This document shows positions 62,474 to 64,000 of a DNA stretch of 64,000 bases, in pieces. The translations under genes were made by a program, and so were the position numbers. The notes beneath the pieces were generated by a model. The model did no database searches. It worked only from the letters and a program-made list of their open reading frames with translations, and had not been told where the DNA came from. How positions within the stretch are numbered: position 1 is the first letter of the stretch; each line of letters begins with the position of its first letter. The DNA lies in the NCBI GenBank assembly GCA_947579605.1, contig OX388319.1, positions 3,720,001-3,784,000 on the forward strand, written 5' to 3'. This DNA is from Athripsodes cinereus. Its lineage: Eukaryota > Arthropoda > Insecta > Trichoptera > Leptoceridae.

Positions 62474-62968
62474 ATGCTGGTGCACAATACCATTCTGGTA
62501 CCGACACTTATGTATGCAAGTGAAACTTGGACGTGGTTGAAGAAGGACGAGAGTGGAATAAACACCGTGGAAATGCGTTCACTAAGAAGAATGGTTGGTA
62601 AAACTTTGCGGGATAGAGTGAAGAATGAGGATATCAGGAGAATGAGCGGATGCGAGAAGAATGTTGTGGATAGAATGCGTGTAAATAAGTTACGATGGTT
62701 TGGACATGTTGAGCGAATGCAAGATGAAAGAATGACGAAGAGGATGTATTTATCTGAAAGAAGGGGTGTAAGGAAGCACGGACGTCCAAGAACCACGTGG
62801 CTTGATCACGTGGACCAAATTCTTAAGGACGGACGCGTGTTGAGTAAGAGAAATCGGTGTGCATGTATGAGAAACTGGATGAATGTAGAGGAAGCGAAAG
62901 AAGTGTGTAAGGATAGATCTATATGGCGTTCCGTTCTCTCTGCCTACCCCTCCTGGGATATGGCGTGA
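62474..62968 (+). mobile_element. RTE LINE 3' end, youngest copy
   Basis: An uninterrupted 164-codon frame from the RT thumb (L-V-P-T-L-M-Y-A-S-E-T-W-T-W-L-K-K-D-E) to the C-terminal S-A-Y-P-S-W-D-M-A and stop. It continues directly into a TATAG tandem tail. The catalytic domain is absent, so it is a 5'-truncated insertion. Confidence 0.85.
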
Positions 62969-63043
62969 GGGTATAGTATAGTATAGTATAGTATAGTATA
63001 GTATAGTATAGTATAGTATAGTATAGTATAGTATAGTATAGTA
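62966..63043 (+). repeat. TATAG tandem tail of the RTE copy
   Basis: About 15 uninterrupted GTATA/TATAG units. The sister copy at 4877 has TAGA units instead. Confidence 0.9.
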
Positions 63044-63049
63044 TAATAT

Positions 63050-63370
63050 TGTCTATTGTTAACTTTGTGGGTCGCAAGGATTGCTATTATCATGAATATA
63101 TAATAATATTTACAACATGGAATGGTGCAGTGAATGTATAAGCGACAGCGTCCTATAATACAATCTGCTTTACAAGCACAACCTACACAGCATGCTTCAG
63201 GCTGCTTACTATGTACATATTATTATATTATATTTGTATAAACAAGGTTTTACTGTGTTACAGTCCGTAAAGGTACTAGCCTTTCAATCCGGTTTCGCTC
63301 AAAAAATTATACAAATTCAGATTAAATAGTTAGGTACATAAGTGCGTTATAACTATTACATGGTACATAT
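63050..63370. other. Intergenic, nothing recognised
   Basis: A short TTCAGGCTGCTTACTATG text near 63197 resembles 41680. No frame. Confidence 0.35.
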
Positions 63371-63374
63371 ATGT

Positions 63375-63620
63375 CTCCTACTATTTTCCGTAAGTTTTCG
63401 AGTGCCCTGTAAAAGGCAGGTGTTCGGAAAACCTCACATATAAGACAATTAATATCTACAATTTAGTGATGAGGCATGTCACCCATTCTGAATGTATTTT
63501 TTTATTGGCACAGAGAGGATAGTCTGCATGTTTATTACATGCAATTAGTCCGCTGGCTACCATCACGGTATATCCCACAAGTAGAGTAGCCAATGGACTG
63601 ACTGCATGTTACAAACATAC
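63375..63620 (+). mobile_element. Family R retroposon with an inverted second end
   Basis: TATTTTCCGTAAGTTTTCGA, ATCTACAATTTAGTGATGAG and CAATTAGTCCGCTGGCTAC (+), immediately followed by CATCACGGTATATCCCACAA and GTAGAGTAGCCAATGGACTG (the same end in reverse). Confidence 0.7.
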
Positions 63621-63744
63621 AGATCATCTTCACCATATCATTTATAAATAAAACAATCAAAAGTGGTATAAAATCTCACCATCAACATAAAGGTGTCAAA
63701 TATTCCACATTATGATACAAATACCTATAGATCGCTTACAATCG

Positions 63745-63880
63745 TTTACAAACCAAACAATCGTTTGCGAATCACTTTCACTCTCGGGCATTAACACCAA
63801 ATCATCTGCATACATCAACGCGTTCACCTGATTTCCATTTGATTCAACACCAACAACATGTAAACGTACAAACGAAGTCG
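63745..63880 (-). mobile_element. RTE-type LINE RT fragment with YADD box
   Basis: The minus-strand frame reads G-N-Q-V-N-A-L-M-Y-A-D-D-L-V-L-M-P-E-S-E, the RT motif with the two catalytic Asp. Only about 45 residues are recognisable. Confidence 0.7.
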
Positions 63881-64000
63881 AATAGTATGAGAATAACAAG
63901 CAAAACACACAATAATACAATGTACATTACATTATACTATCGTAAAGGTACAGTAGTATTATTTAACAGGAACGTTTTTGGGCTGGACGTATTGTTGGTA

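Overview
The window is AT-rich eukaryotic DNA from an insect, most likely a moth or butterfly. The case rests on spliced genes with GT-AG introns, TATA-type promoters, a Dong-like non-LTR element flanked by TAA repeats, many RTE-type LINEs with microsatellite tails, tRNA-derived SINEs, MITEs and Helitrons. It is mostly a transposon graveyard around a few small secreted-protein genes. No CRISPR array, operon or other microbial feature was seen.

Left (0.6-8.2 kb): two paralogous genes, each with a promoter module, a 5'UTR intron and one coding exon, encode short secreted proline-rich peptides (3147-3392 and 7766-7954). Their signal peptides are near-identical. One mature peptide is strongly basic and PrAMP-like; the other has a basic Pro-rich start and an Asp/Glu tail. 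The promoter module is present three times (about 690-1435, 1436-1920, 6600-7030), and each copy contains what looks like the 3' end of an old LINE. A WDR35/IFT121-like exon fragment lies beside a Helitron at 3.5-3.8 kb.

Middle left (8.2-29.8 kb): repeats only. These include a LINE with a 269-codon RT remnant, two minisatellite-type arrays, two tRNA-SINE families, a very abundant third retroposon ('family R') whose 3' end resembles that of the local RTE LINE, and a foldback MITE family.

Right (29.9-58.5 kb): a cluster of three related genes for secreted proteins that I cannot name. Gene A (+, four exons, 29960-44355, 333 aa) and gene B (-, four exons, 52209-47483, 292 aa) converge. Gene C (-, 58441-57347) shows only exons 3 and 4, both open. 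All share splice phases; A and B share six cysteines. A tRNA-Val(TAC) gene and a near-perfect hairpin lie inside intron 1 of gene A, whose third intron has been swollen to 10.6 kb by transposons.

Right end (58.5-64 kb): RTE copies with GATA or TATAG tails, a nested MITE with a 10-bp target duplication, a Helitron, and a long inverted repeat with a hammerhead-like core. Exon calls are by eye from splice consensus, phase and paralogue comparison, without transcript data.
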